In this document: positions 1 through 8,403 of the stretch, one piece after another
Position numbering within the stretch: the stretch's first letter is position 1
Layout: the number at the start of each line of letters is the position of its first letter
Origin: Boseongicola sp.
GTDB taxonomy: Bacteria > Pseudomonadota > Alphaproteobacteria > Rhodobacterales > Rhodobacteraceae
DNA: 34,680 nt
NCBI GenBank assembly: GCA_028824715.1
Contig: JAPPCV010000104.1
Location: 1 to 34,680 of the forward strand
Direction of reading: 5' to 3'
The notes under the pieces: model-generated
Seen by the model: only the letters and a program-made list of their open reading frames with translations
Told to the model about the DNA's origin: nothing
Database searches by the model: none
Made by a program: the position numbers and the translations under genes

Positions 1-233
1 GGAACGAGAAGATCAGCTACAAGGTTCGGGAGCATTCGGTTGGCAAGGTGCCGGTCATCCTGGCGGTCGGTCACCGCGAAGTGGCCGACGGGACCGTGAG
101 CGTCAGGAAGCTTGGCAGCAAGGCGACCGAGACCCGTTCGCTCGCCGAGGCTGTCCGGGAGCTTGCATCGGAAGCTCTCCCGCCAGATCTTCGGCGGGAT
201 GACGAGATGCGTTCCAGGGACGGCACGGCATAG
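1..233 (+). CDS. thrS: Threonine--tRNA ligase, C-terminal fragment (5' end outside window)
   Basis: The frame is open from the first base (reading phase begins at base 3) to a TAG at 231-233. The visible ~76 residues match the end of the anticodon-binding domain of class II Thr[11 protein letters not shown], then K-V-P-V-I-L-A-V-G, then a T-V-S-V-R-K-L-G strand. These are the last beta-alpha-beta elements that read the Thr anticodon. The tail after the final helix is slightly extended and rich in charged residues. The catalytic core and TGS/editing domains lie to the left of the window. The next gene starts 149 bases downstream after a short T-run at 269-273, so thrS probably ends its own transcription unit. 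Confidence rests on the EHS-x-x-KVP signature; the call is limited by the short fragment. Confidence 0.9.
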   Translation, partial: NEKISYKVREHSVGKVPVILAVGHREVADGTVSVRKLGSKATETRSLAEAVRELASEALPPDLRRDDEMRSRDGTA

Positions 234-272
234 ACGTCTCCGATGGCTGACGGCCGGCGATATTTCAGTTTT

Positions 273-286
273 TGACAACACTGTCA
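273..286. promoter_or_regulatory. Palindrome TGACA-N4-TGTCA in the upstream region of the bufferin operon
   Basis: A perfect 5-bp inverted repeat with a 4-base spacer lies about 100 bases ahead of the precursor gene. Its left arm overlaps a TTGACA hexamer (272-277) that could serve as a -35 element. No good -10 hexamer is seen at 17-18 bases, so the promoter itself is only tentative. The overlap of a dyad with a -35 is what an operator would look like. No specific regulator can be named. The rest of 234-381 shows nothing else beyond the ribosome binding site GAGGA at 370-374. Confidence 0.3.
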
Positions 287-381
287 GCACACGCAGCCGT
301 GAGTGGAAGTTCGTTCCAATTCCCGTCTTGAATGCACAAGTCGATCCAACGACGAAAATTCAACTGAACGAGGACACGAAA

Positions 382-687
382 ATGTCGAAAACGACCAAGA
401 CCTTGGCGGCTGCGGGCGCAGTTGCAACCGCATTGGCTGCGTCACTGGCTGTACCCGCGCAAGCCCAGACGAAGGAGAAATGCTACGGCGTTTCGCTTGC
501 CGGCGAGAACGACTGTGCAGCCGGTCCCGGCACCACGTGCTCCGGCACCTCCACGGTCGACTACCAGGGCAATGCCTGGACACTTGTCGACACGGGCACC
601 TGTGCCGAGATCGAGTTGCCTGCAATGGCCGACGGCACGGCACGCATGGGCTCGCTCGAGCCGCTCGATCGCGACCTGCCGAGCTAA
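382..687 (+). CDS. bufA: DUF2282 bufferin-type RiPP precursor (BufA)
   Basis: A 101-residue secreted peptide precursor. ATG 382 follows GAGGA (370-374) at 7 bases. Residues 1-28 form a Sec signal peptide: K-rich start, Ala/Leu core, and VPAQA before the likely cut after A28. The mature part holds four cysteines, C34, C45, C53 and C74, in the DUF2282 pattern: K-C-Y-G-V, then [13 protein letters not shown], a D-Y-Q-G-N-A-W strand and G-T-C. A 27-residue acidic tail follows C74. In characterised bufferins, cysteines of this core are converted by the MNIO enzyme to thiooxazole-type heterocycles and the exported product binds copper in the periplasm; that role is inferred here from family and operon. 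It is the first gene of an operon with bufB, bufC and a doxX gene. Longer upstream start codons exist in frame but would bury the signal peptide. Confidence 0.9.
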   Translation: MSKTTKTLAAAGAVATALAASLAVPAQAQTKEKCYGVSLAGENDCAAGPGTTCSGTSTVDYQGNAWTLVDTGTCAEIELPAMADGTARMGSLEPLDRDLPS

Positions 688-703
688 GTCTCTGAAGACT
701 GAC

Positions 704-730
704 GGCGTCTCCCGCTTTGCCGGGGACGCC
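704..730 (+). promoter_or_regulatory. Intercistronic hairpin between bufA and bufB
   Basis: Arms 704-712 and 722-730 pair over 9 bp (one G-T wobble) around a 9-base loop. The hairpin starts 16 bases after the bufA stop and ends 20 bases before the bufB start. No T-run follows, so a full terminator is unlikely. The position suits a 3' stabiliser of the precursor mRNA or a partial attenuator, either of which would give more precursor than enzyme. That role is inference from position. Confidence 0.55.
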
Positions 731-750
731 TCACCTTCCGGATTCCGTCA

Positions 751-1611
751 ATGCTGGATGCCACCGCCCACGAATTTGCCCGCCTGCCCGATGCGCCGGG
801 GGTCGGCTACAAGCCGCAGCACTTCAGCGAGATCGCGGACGATGCCGGGCCGGTTGCGTGGCTTGAGATTCACGCCGAAAACTACATGGGCGACGGCGGT
901 CGGCCCATCGCCCAGCTCAGGCACCTCGCCGAGCGCTTCGCGTTCTCGGTACATGGCGTCGGTCTCTCAATCGGTGGCGAGGGTCCGCTGGATTCCGAGC
1001 ACCTTGCTCGGCTCAAGCACCTCGTCGACTGGCTTGATCCGGCGAGCTTCTCCGAGCATCTGGCATGGTCGACCCACGACTCCGCGTTTCTCAACGATCT
1101 GCTGCCCCTGCCCTACACCGAGGCCAGCCTCGCCCGCGTGGCGGAGCATGTCGACGAAGTCCAGGAAGTCGTAGGACGACGCATGCTGCTGGAAAATCCC
1201 TCGTCCTATCTCGCGTTCGAAGAATCCACGCTGACCGAGACCGACTTCCTGCGCGAGGTCGCCAAGCGAACGGGTTGCGGGCTCCTGCTCGACGTGAACA
1301 ACGTCTTTGTCAGCGCAACGAATCTCGGCACCGATCCGGTTTCGTATATCAACGCGTTCCCCGTCGAACTTGTCGGAGAAATCCACCTCGGCGGACATGA
1401 CGACGATGAAGACGACCATGGTGCGCCCCTGCTGATCGACAACCATGGCAGCGAGGTCGCGGACCCGGTCTGGTCGCTGTTCGAATACACGATCAGGAAG
1501 TCGGGTCCCAAGCCAAGTCTCATCGAATGGGACAACGATGTCCCCGAATGGCCGGTTCTCAAGGCCGAGGCCAACCGTGCGGCCAAAGTCCTGGAAGCCG
1601 CGACCGCATGA
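751..1611 (+). CDS. bufB: DUF692 multinuclear non-heme iron oxidase (MNIO), BufB
   Basis: A 286-residue TIM-barrel enzyme of the MNIO family (relatives MbnB, TglH, ChrH), predicted to oxidise cysteines of the BufA core using two or three iron ions and O2. Nearly every family signature is visible in order: GVGYKPQH (17-24), E39 then H41-A-E-N-Y (41-45), [11 protein letters not shown] (66-76), EHLAWS (102-107), L-L-E148-N-P-S-S-Y, LLLDVNN (178-184), EIHLGGH (210-216), ID230-N-H232-G and IEWD (258-261). The conserved His, Glu, Asp and Asn of these motifs supply the iron ligands in crystallised relatives. Length is normal for the family. ATG 751 has a weak ribosome site, but homology begins within 16 residues of it. 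The TGA stop overlaps the bufC start as ATGA, indicating translational coupling. Acts in the cytosol before export of the precursor. Confidence 0.94.
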   Translation: MLDATAHEFARLPDAPGVGYKPQHFSEIADDAGPVAWLEIHAENYMGDGGRPIAQLRHLAERFAFSVHGVGLSIGGEGPLDSEHLARLKHLVDWLDPASFSEHLAWSTHDSAFLNDLLPLPYTEASLARVAEHVDEVQEVVGRRMLLENPSSYLAFEESTLTETDFLREVAKRTGCGLLLDVNNVFVSATNLGTDPVSYINAFPVELVGEIHLGGHDDDEDDHGAPLLIDNHGSEVADPVWSLFEYTIRKSGPKPSLIEWDNDVPEWPVLKAEANRAAKVLEAATA

Positions 1612-2357
1612 CGGTCGACCAGACCATGTTCCGGGAAGCGCTTCTGGATCCGGAGGCCGCACGCCCGGATGGCCTGAGCGACGGCAAGGGCCGACCGGCC
1701 GGGCGCCGATTCGACGTGTATCGCAACAACGTCTCCGTCTCGTTGACCGAGGCGCTGGAAGTGGGCTTTCCGGTCATCCGCAAACTGGTCGGGCAAGAAA
1801 ATTTCAGGTTGCTTGCCTCCGCGTATCTGCGCCGACATCCGCCGCATTCGCCGTTGATGATGCATTTCGGGGCCGACATGCCCTCGTTTCTGGCCAATTT
1901 CGAACCCACGAGGCAAACCGGCTACCTGCCGGACGTTGCGCGGCTCGAACTTGCCATCCGGGAAAGCTACCACGCGGCCGATGCGGACCCGCTCAGCCCT
2001 GCGGAACTCGAGGCGCTGCCTCCGGAAGCGTTGGTCGGCTCCCGCGTGCAACTTGCCACCTCCGTGCGCCTGGTGCGATCACCCTGGCCGATCCTCTCCA
2101 TCTGGCGTTTCAATGCCGAGGAGGCCGCGAAAAGTCCGGAAATGGCCGCCGAAGACGTGCTGGTCGCCCGGCCGGACCTGGATCCGGTTCCCGAGCTGCT
2201 GCCTCCAGGCGGGGCGGAATTCATCAATGCGCTCTTGACGGGTGCGACATTCGGGGATGCAATGGACATGGCATCAGAAGCATCCCGGAACTTTGACTTG
2301 CCGGCGGTGCTCACCGTCTTGGTCAAAATGAAGACCATGATCGAAATCGGAGGATAG
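1608..2357 (+). CDS. bufC: DUF2063 MNIO partner protein (BufC)
   Basis: A 249-residue protein starting at the ATG that overlaps the bufB stop. The N-terminal half shows the DUF2063 signature: [11 protein letters not shown] (32-42), then a F-P-V-I-R-K-L-V-G helix, an [11 protein letters not shown] segment and [10 protein letters not shown] with Y-H-A-A-D after it. In MbnC/TglI-type partners this region pairs with the MNIO and presents the peptide; the C-terminal half resembles the RRE-like winged fold that grips the leader. No catalytic residues are expected. An alternative start 27 codons upstream would overlap bufB and carries low-complexity residues unlike the family. The downstream SD of the doxX gene (AGGA 2351-2354) sits inside the last codons, so the two are tightly linked. 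Confidence 0.92.
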   Translation: MTVDQTMFREALLDPEAARPDGLSDGKGRPAGRRFDVYRNNVSVSLTEALEVGFPVIRKLVGQENFRLLASAYLRRHPPHSPLMMHFGADMPSFLANFEPTRQTGYLPDVARLELAIRESYHAADADPLSPAELEALPPEALVGSRVQLATSVRLVRSPWPILSIWRFNAEEAAKSPEMAAEDVLVARPDLDPVPELLPPGGAEFINALLTGATFGDAMDMASEASRNFDLPAVLTVLVKMKTMIEIGG

Positions 2358-2362
2358 CTTTC

Positions 2363-2914
2363 ATGTCCAGCAACATACTGCTGCTGCCGGACCGGCTGCT
2401 TGCGCTGGTCGAACCGGCGTCCACGCCGGTCCTGACCACGCTTGCGCGCTTCATTTTTGCTGCGGTCCTGCTTGTCTACTACCTCAACTCTGCGCTGACC
2501 AAGATCCCCGAAGGCCTGATCAATCTGGTATCGCCGAGTTTCAACGCCTTTGCGCAGATCTTCCCCAAGGAGGCCGAAGCCGTGCTCTATGACATCGGGC
2601 AGGCAACGATCTTCCAGAAACTTGTGATCCTCGCCGGCACCTGGGCGGAATTCGTGCTTCCGTGCCTCGTTGTCATCGGCTTGTTCACCCGCGCGGCCGC
2701 GCTTGGCATGATCGGCTTCGTGACGGTTCAGAGCCTCACGGACATTTTCGGACATGGCGGCGAGACCGGTGCATGGTTCGACCGGCTTTCGGACGCGGTG
2801 ATCCTGGACCAGCGCGCGTTCTGGGTGTTTCTGCTTCTTTACCTGGTCTTCCGAGGCGGCGGACCGATTTCAGTCGACCGATTGCTCTACGCGGCCTTTG
2901 ATCGGAACAGGTAG
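2363..2914 (+). CDS. DoxX-family membrane protein closing the bufferin operon (BufD-like)
   Basis: A 183-residue integral membrane protein of the DoxX/DoxD type. Four hydrophobic segments are visible at about 25-45, 82-102, 105-125 and 143-162. The N-terminal helix region carries an A-R-F-I-F-A-A-V-L-L stretch and a conserved-looking S-A-L-T-K-I-P motif; loops face an A-E-F-V-L-P helix typical of the family. DoxX proteins are frequent last genes of DUF2282-DUF692-DUF2063 operons. Their job there is not settled; redox support or handling of the copper peptide at the inner membrane has been considered. The start ATG 2363 lies 8 bases after AGGA and 5 bases after the bufC stop. The next gene is convergent, so this ends the operon. 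Confidence 0.87.
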   Translation: MSSNILLLPDRLLALVEPASTPVLTTLARFIFAAVLLVYYLNSALTKIPEGLINLVSPSFNAFAQIFPKEAEAVLYDIGQATIFQKLVILAGTWAEFVLPCLVVIGLFTRAAALGMIGFVTVQSLTDIFGHGGETGAWFDRLSDAVILDQRAFWVFLLLYLVFRGGGPISVDRLLYAAFDRNR

Positions 2915-2948
2915 GGCGGAACCGGGCATTCAAGCCGGCGAGCGGGAC

Positions 2949-3281
2949 CTATTCGCCGAGATGCCGCCTCCTCACCGCGGCGTCCCAGCCAAGGGTGACC
3001 ATTTCGCCGTCAACGATTACGGGACGCTTCATGAGTGACGGATACCTGGCGATCAGATCTGCCGTCGCTCCCTGACGCTCGGAGTCGGTCAGATTGCGCC
3101 AAGTGGTCGAGCGGCGATTGACGAGAGCGTCTCCAAACGCCTGAAGCAAGCGTTCGATCGTGCCGGGATCCAACCGGCTCTCGCGGACATCCACGAATGT
3201 GACGTCCATGCCAGCACCTTTCAGGTCCTGACTTGCCGTTCGGCAAGTACTGCAGTTCTTCAGCCCGTATAGCGCAAGCAT
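2949..3281 (-). CDS. ArsC/Spx-family thioredoxin-fold protein (YffB-like)
   Basis: A 110-residue protein with an N-terminal thioredoxin-like strand and a C10-S-T-C13 pair in the context L-Y-G-L-K-N-C. The middle has the R-R-S-T-T-W-R segment and the end the L-M-K-R-P-V-I-V strand shared by ArsC, Spx and YffB. Real arsenate reductases carry a downstream Arg in a defined R-x-P loop that is matched only in part, and YffB-like proteins act as GSH-dependent thiol reductases of unknown target. A specific arsenate role is therefore not claimed. ATG 3281 follows GAGGC on the minus strand. It converges on the bufferin operon across a 34-base gap, with no arsR-type regulator nearby. Confidence 0.85.
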   Translation of the reverse strand: MLALYGLKNCSTCRTASQDLKGAGMDVTFVDVRESRLDPGTIERLLQAFGDALVNRRSTTWRNLTDSERQGATADLIARYPSLMKRPVIVDGEMVTLGWDAAVRRRHLGE

Positions 3282-3457
3282 TCTGCCTCATGCCCCTGTC
3301 ATGGAAGGTTTCGCTTGTGTTTTTTGGAAATTGCCTCAGACTCCGGCCAGCATCGGACGTCAAGTCGTCTGCCTCACCTTGGCATTCGTCCAGACTTTTT
3401 TTGCTGTTCGAAGACAGGCCCGGATTTTCCGGGCAAAAGGACCAAAGGAAAACTACC

Positions 3458-3664
3458 ATGCCTACTGGCACCGTGAAGTGGTTCAATACCCACAAAGGTT
3501 ACGGGTTCATCGCACCCGACGAAGGCGGAAAGGACGTGTTCGTTCACGTCTCTGCCGTGCAAAAGGCCGGATTGACCGGATTGAGCGACAACCAGAAAGT
3601 CGAATACGAACTGGCCGAAGGCCGTGACGGCCGCCAGATGGCGGACGATCTGAAGGCCATCTGA
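3458..3664 (+). CDS. CspA-family cold-shock RNA-binding protein
   Basis: A 68-residue single cold-shock domain. RNP1 is seen as K-G-Y-G-F-I and RNP2 as V-F-V-H-V, preceded by the G-T-V-K-W-F-N start of the OB fold. Residues 50-68 complete the barrel with a V-E-Y-E-L strand. The protein binds single-stranded RNA and melts secondary structure in the cytosol. ATG 3458 follows AAGGA (3445-3449) at 8 bases; longer in-frame starts would add unrelated residues. The long leader (about 175 bases from the divergent ArsC-like gene) contains a T-tract at 3396-3402 and fits the long structured 5' leaders common for csp genes, but no specific element was recognised. Confidence 0.95.
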   Translation: MPTGTVKWFNTHKGYGFIAPDEGGKDVFVHVSAVQKAGLTGLSDNQKVEYELAEGRDGRQMADDLKAI

Positions 3665-3691
3665 TAAATCAGCACTGAAACTGTCGGTGTT

Positions 3692-3736
3692 CATGAACCC
3701 GCCGTTGCGCAAGCATCTGGCGGATTCATGTTTGTT
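3692..3736 (+). terminator. Probable intrinsic terminator after the cold-shock gene
   Basis: Arms 3692-3703 (CATGAACCCGCC) and 3719-3730 (GGCGGATTCATG) pair over 12 positions with one mismatch. The 15-base loop contains the smaller palindrome TTGCGCAA. TTTGTT follows directly. It starts 28 bases after the csp stop. Confidence 0.6.
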
Positions 3737-3983
3737 CTGAGTGGCTTTTGCGCGTCGAACGTGCACGAAGGATTTGCAGCGCACAAGTTTGCTTGCAAAT
3801 TCTCCGAAACTTCGGTCCCGGCCAATGCCTGAGGACGCCGGGGTGCAAACGCGACTGCCAAGGACACTCAGCGCGACCTTGCGCACGACCGCACCTGCGG
3901 ACAGTCGATGCCAGACTCAAGGCGACAGTGACGGCGGCAGGTCCCGCACGAGCGTGTCGCGGGCCGCAGCCATCCCAGGACAA
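3737..3983. other. Gap between cold-shock terminator and thyX, no gene seen
   Basis: No frame here shows a recognisable protein or good start site. A GC-rich dyad, CCCGC with GCGGG, lies at about 3943-3963 just past the thyX stop and could help end minus-strand transcription, but it lacks a T-run. Confidence 0.4.
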
Positions 3984-4895
3984 TCAGCGAATCAGGCCTA
4001 CGAATTCCCTCCACTCGCCCTTTGACATGCCGGATTCCTCCTGCGTCACGTCCTCGCCCGCCAGCATCCTGCGAACGCAGTCAAGCGCCGCTGCCGAAAG
4101 CGTCGCGCCGCCCAGCCGATAGTCCTTGAACGCCCTGTAGGCGAACGGAACCCAGTCGGCGACCAGCTTGCAGACTTCCTTTGCGTACACGCGAATTTCG
4201 TATTGCGCGTGGGCATCCGCCCTCAATCGCAGAAAATGGAAAAGGTTGTGCAAGTCCGTTTTCCAGTACCACTGGGTATAGACGTTGGCGGGAAGGTTCA
4301 TGCGCGCAAGCTCCCTGGCCAGCCCCTTCTGGCCATCCTGGGAAATCATTTGCTCATAGTGGTCGTAGCAGAGCATGGAATCGGTCTTCAGGAATCCCAA
4401 GACGCGGGCCGCCTCCTCTCCCGCCAGCGCCTCGCCACGGCCTTGGCTGTTGACGGTCGATTGCGCGGCAAGGTCGTCCGGGCCCGGAATGTAGAATTCG
4501 CGATCCAGAATCGAATAGCGCGCCGAATACTCGTTCACGTTGGCGGTTCGGTGACGTATCCACTGGCGCGCAACGAACACGGGCAGCTTCACATGCAGCT
4601 TGATCTCGCACATCTCGAACGGGGTCGAATGCGAATGGCGCATCAGGTAGCGGATCAGGCCTTCATCATTGGAAACCGATTTCGTTCCCTTTCCGTAGCT
4701 CACGCGAGCCGCCTGGGTGATCGCAGCGTCGTCACCCATGTAGTCGATGACCCGGACAAACCCATGATCCAGGACCGGGTAGATCGTGTAGAGGTGAACC
4801 TCCATCCCTGGTGCCGTCACGCGCCGTGTCGACCGCTTCGCCGCTCGCATCTCGGAAATTTCCGTTTCGGGGTCCTGGATCGCGTCCTCTGACAT
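3984..4895 (-). CDS. thyX: Flavin-dependent thymidylate synthase
   Basis: ThyX makes dTMP from dUMP with methylenetetrahydrofolate, FAD and NADPH. The hallmark motif [14 protein letters not shown] is complete, and H-S-T-P-F-E precedes it as in the family. The [17 protein letters not shown] segment near the N-terminus and the [15 protein letters not shown] helix bind FAD and dUMP. Length is 303 residues from ATG 4895, normal for alphaproteobacterial ThyX. A TTG at 4922 in the same frame would add nine residues, but the ATG is preceded by GAGAG and fits better. No thyA is in the window, and the dut gene at 11.2-11.6 kb supplies the dUMP substrate pathway. Divergent from gloA across 240 bases. 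Confidence 0.96.
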   Translation of the reverse strand: MSEDAIQDPETEISEMRAAKRSTRRVTAPGMEVHLYTIYPVLDHGFVRVIDYMGDDAAITQAARVSYGKGTKSVSNDEGLIRYLMRHSHSTPFEMCEIKLHVKLPVFVARQWIRHRTANVNEYSARYSILDREFYIPGPDDLAAQSTVNSQGRGEALAGEEAARVLGFLKTDSMLCYDHYEQMISQDGQKGLARELARMNLPANVYTQWYWKTDLHNLFHFLRLRADAHAQYEIRVYAKEVCKLVADWVPFAYRAFKDYRLGGATLSAAALDCVRRMLAGEDVTQEESGMSKGEWREFVGLIR

Positions 4896-5135
4896 GCTCT
4901 CAATTCGCTTCAATCGACTCAACCGGCGGCCACAGCATAGTGGGGTCTCGCCCCATCACAACACAATATGAAGGGCCGCAAGCGTTTTTTTCTGTTTCCA
5001 GCCATAAAGCGCATTGATGGCGCGGAGGATTCGTTCAGGACACGTCGCCAATGCACAAGGGCACCTGCTTCGACGGTTCGGTGTTGAGCGCGCCCAGCAA
5101 TGCGATAGGTTGCCCAGGAAAAAGGAGTGTCTCAC

Positions 5136-5564
5136 ATGGGAATCGAATACCTGCACACGATGGTGCGCGTGAAGGATCTTGAGAAGTCCAAGGCCTTCTA
5201 CGAGCTTCTGGGTCTCGAGGAAACGCGACGGATCGAGAACGAAAACGGACGGTTCACGTTGGTGTTCCTGTCGCCCCCGGGGCAGAAAGACGCGGATGTC
5301 GAACTCACCTACAACTGGGATGGTGATGACGGGCTCCCCTCGGACAGCAGGCATTTCGGACATCTCGCCTACCGGGTCGATGACATCTATGAGACATGCC
5401 AGCACCTGATGGACAACGGCGTCACGATCAACCGTCCTCCGCGTGACGGTCACATGGCCTTTGTCCGCTCGCCCGACAATGTCTCGGTCGAGTTGCTTCA
5501 GCGAGGCGAGCACCTGCCACCCGCCGAGCCGTGGGCGAGCATGGAGAATGTCGGACACTGGTGA
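5136..5564 (+). CDS. gloA: Lactoylglutathione lyase (glyoxalase I)
   Basis: A 142-residue enzyme that isomerises the methylglyoxal-glutathione hemithioacetal to S-lactoylglutathione. The four metal ligands of the Ni-type glyoxalase fold are placed as expected: H7, E56, H76 and E119, in two paired beta-alpha-beta-beta-beta modules. The short bacterial form (no long insert) suggests Ni/Co rather than Zn use, by family rule. AAAGGAG at 5121-5127 is spaced 8 bases from ATG 5136; a GTG at 5127 overlaps that site and is rejected. The glutathione it needs would come from gshB in the same window at 13.1-14.1 kb. Its 3' end faces sdhE. Confidence 0.95.
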   Translation: MGIEYLHTMVRVKDLEKSKAFYELLGLEETRRIENENGRFTLVFLSPPGQKDADVELTYNWDGDDGLPSDSRHFGHLAYRVDDIYETCQHLMDNGVTINRPPRDGHMAFVRSPDNVSVELLQRGEHLPPAEPWASMENVGHW

Positions 5565-5787
5565 CCGGGCTCTCCGGCTTCGCACTGGCAGGGAACTCTC
5601 TGAGACAGTCGAGTGCGTCGAGGAGCGCCTCGGTCCCGTTGCCGGGATTGAATGTGCACATGCCCTGCCAATCCGCCATGCGACCGGATCCATTGCTTGT
5701 GGAGTCGACTCGACTTGTCCGCAAATGCCGCCGAACGTGATGTCGTCCGGTTGATTGCAGGCCGAATGGCGAAACTTGCTTGTGGAG

Positions 5788-6051
5788 CTAGGCGGAAGCT
5801 GTCCCGTGTGCGTTGATGCGTGCAATCAAGCAGATGAAGCGATCGGGAGGCTCCGCCTGCCCACTGAACCACGCGTACAGGTCCTGATCGTTCTCGCAAA
5901 GCAGGTCTTCGTACAGATCGAGTTCGGATGCGTCGAGCGCCTGTCCCGCTTCATCCCAGAACCGGCCCAAGACCAGGTCCACTTCCCTGGTGCCTCGTCG
6001 CCAGGAACGAATGCCCAGCCGGCGAAGCCGAATGTCACGATCCTCGGTCAT
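5788..6051 (-). CDS. sdhE: FAD assembly factor SdhE (succinate dehydrogenase assembly)
   Basis: An 87-residue SdhE/DUF339 protein, which promotes covalent FAD attachment to SdhA. The R-G-x-x-E motif is present as R19-G-T-R-E23 within a R-S-W-R-R-G-T-R-E segment, followed by D-L-V-L-G-R-F, a helical E-L-D-L-Y-E-D-L-L run, and the E-N-D-Q-D-L-Y-A-W signature before a Gly-Gln turn. ATG 6051 is preceded by GGAGAGG; a TTG 12 codons upstream is less likely. Its start lies inside the end of the XRE regulator gene (17-base overlap), so the two are translated from one message. No sdh structural genes are in the window. Confidence 0.92.
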   Translation of the reverse strand: MTEDRDIRLRRLGIRSWRRGTREVDLVLGRFWDEAGQALDASELDLYEDLLCENDQDLYAWFSGQAEPPDRFICLIARINAHGTASA

Positions 6052-6439
6052 GCGCCTCTCCGGCCGCTTGACCCAGGCGCTTCTCAAGAACGCCGAGCCG
6101 CGCGACGGAACGTTGCATCTCGGCTCTGAGCATTCGCATTTCGTGCAGGAGCTCGCTCATTCGTACCGACCCTGCCTCGGATTCCGAGCCTACGCCCTGT
6201 CCCTCACCTGTCAGCAGCCAGGAAATCGAGACGTCCAGCACGCCTGCCAGCATCTGGAGCCTGTTTGCGCGCGGCTCCCGTACGTCGTTCTCCCAACCCT
6301 CCAGGGTCTTCAGGGAAACGCCGAGACGGCGGGCGAGCGCCTTTTGCGTCATGCCCTGGGCACTCCTTGCCGCGGCAAGCCTGTCCCCGAAAGTCGCAGC
6401 GTCCTCCGCAAACCAGTTCTTCCCGTCGTTGTCTTCCAC
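6035..6439 (-). CDS. XRE-family HTH regulator cotranscribed with sdhE
   Basis: A 134-residue protein with a Cro/C1-type helix-turn-helix at about 17-76: F-G-D-R-L-A-A-A-R, then G-M-T-Q-K-A-L-A-R-R-L-G-V and L-E-G-W-E-N-D-V-R-E-P-R-A-N-R-L. The W-L-L-T-G-E-G end of the domain is as in the phage repressor-like family. Residues 95-130 form a Leu/Met-rich amphipathic helix, probably a coiled coil for dimers. GTG 6439 is chosen because TTGAGGG precedes it and the protein then begins close to the domain; longer frames run into the divergent aminotransferase start. It probably controls its own operon; a target in respiration or flavin supply is possible from the sdhE link but not shown. Confidence 0.85.
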   Translation of the reverse strand: MEDNDGKNWFAEDAATFGDRLAAARSAQGMTQKALARRLGVSLKTLEGWENDVREPRANRLQMLAGVLDVSISWLLTGEGQGVGSESEAGSVRMSELLHEMRMLRAEMQRSVARLGVLEKRLGQAAGEAHDRGS

Positions 6440-6461
6440 GTTGCCCTCAATCCGCTTGTGA

Positions 6462-7718
<1,257 letters not shown>

Positions 7719-7820
7719 GCGTGTTGCAGCTGACGTTCGCCTGGAACGCGCCGCGTTGGCCAAGACAGGGCAACATCCAGAGTTCGGTCAATCGACGCAC
7801 ATACTGCGATCTTGCCAACT

Positions 7821-8369
7821 TCAGCCTCGGTGGAGTTCCGCGCGGTGCAGCTCTTCCCAAGGCGTCACGTCGCCCCTCACGCCGTTCCAAGCCCGCGCGA
7901 CCAGCTCCCTGCCAAGGACTCGCTCAGGATTCGTCGGCGGCGGCATTCTCACGCCGACAAGCGGCTTGAACCCGAAACGACCATAGTAAGGCGCATCCCC
8001 CACGAGCATGACCCGTTCCCAGCCCGCGGCTTTCGCGAGTGCCCCTTCGATCAGCAACCCGCCCACACCTTCGCCCTGCCTGGTAGGGTGCACTGCGACG
8101 GGCCCGAGGAGCAGGGCCGGTGCTCCGCCCACCCTCACGGGCCAGAACCGGATCGCGCCGCCAAGTATGCCGTCCTCGTCCCGCGCGGTGAGACAAAGAT
8201 CGCGCACGGGATCGGTGCCGTCGCGCAAACGATAGGACGACAGGGCCTCGCGCCCCGGCGCAAAGCTGAGATCGAACAGCGTCTCGACCTCCCACCAATC
8301 CTCTTCTGTTTCGACGCTGAGTTGCACCGCCCGACCCCGGCAATTCGCTATGGAGCGCCCGTAACACAT
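7821..8369 (-). CDS. GNAT-family N-acetyltransferase (YhbS-like)
   Basis: A GNAT acyltransferase of up to 182 residues. The acetyl-CoA motif A is L-G-P-V-A-V-H-P-T-R-Q-G-E-G-V-G-G-L-L, with the usual Q-G-x-G-x-G pyrophosphate loop, followed by the Y-Y-G-R-F-G-F motif B. Such proteins carry acetyl groups to small amines or protein termini; the substrate is unknown. ATG 8369 is used; GTG 8327, 14 codons in, sits closer to the start of homology and is a real alternative. The ATG abuts the upstream region of the divergent flavin reductase gene, so the two probably share a bidirectional promoter zone. Confidence 0.85.
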   Translation of the reverse strand: MCYGRSIANCRGRAVQLSVETEEDWWEVETLFDLSFAPGREALSSYRLRDGTDPVRDLCLTARDEDGILGGAIRFWPVRVGGAPALLLGPVAVHPTRQGEGVGGLLIEGALAKAAGWERVMLVGDAPYYGRFGFKPLVGVRMPPPTNPERVLGRELVARAWNGVRGDVTPWEELHRAELHRG

Positions 8370-8403
8370 GCGTTATGCGGTGCACAAATCCAGAGGAAGG
8401 CAC

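Noticed and set aside
2922-2938. Short CCGG/CCGG dyad between the DoxX and ArsC-like genes as a bidirectional terminator
   Set aside because: The stem is only about four pairs and has no T-run on either side.
2949-3281. Calling the thioredoxin-fold protein an arsenate reductase
   Set aside because: No arsR, acr3 or arsB gene is nearby and the motif pattern fits the wider Spx/YffB family equally well.
4983-4993. T-run near the start of thyX as a terminator
   Set aside because: No stable stem precedes it on the strand that would end in T, and it lies in a divergent promoter region rather than after a gene.
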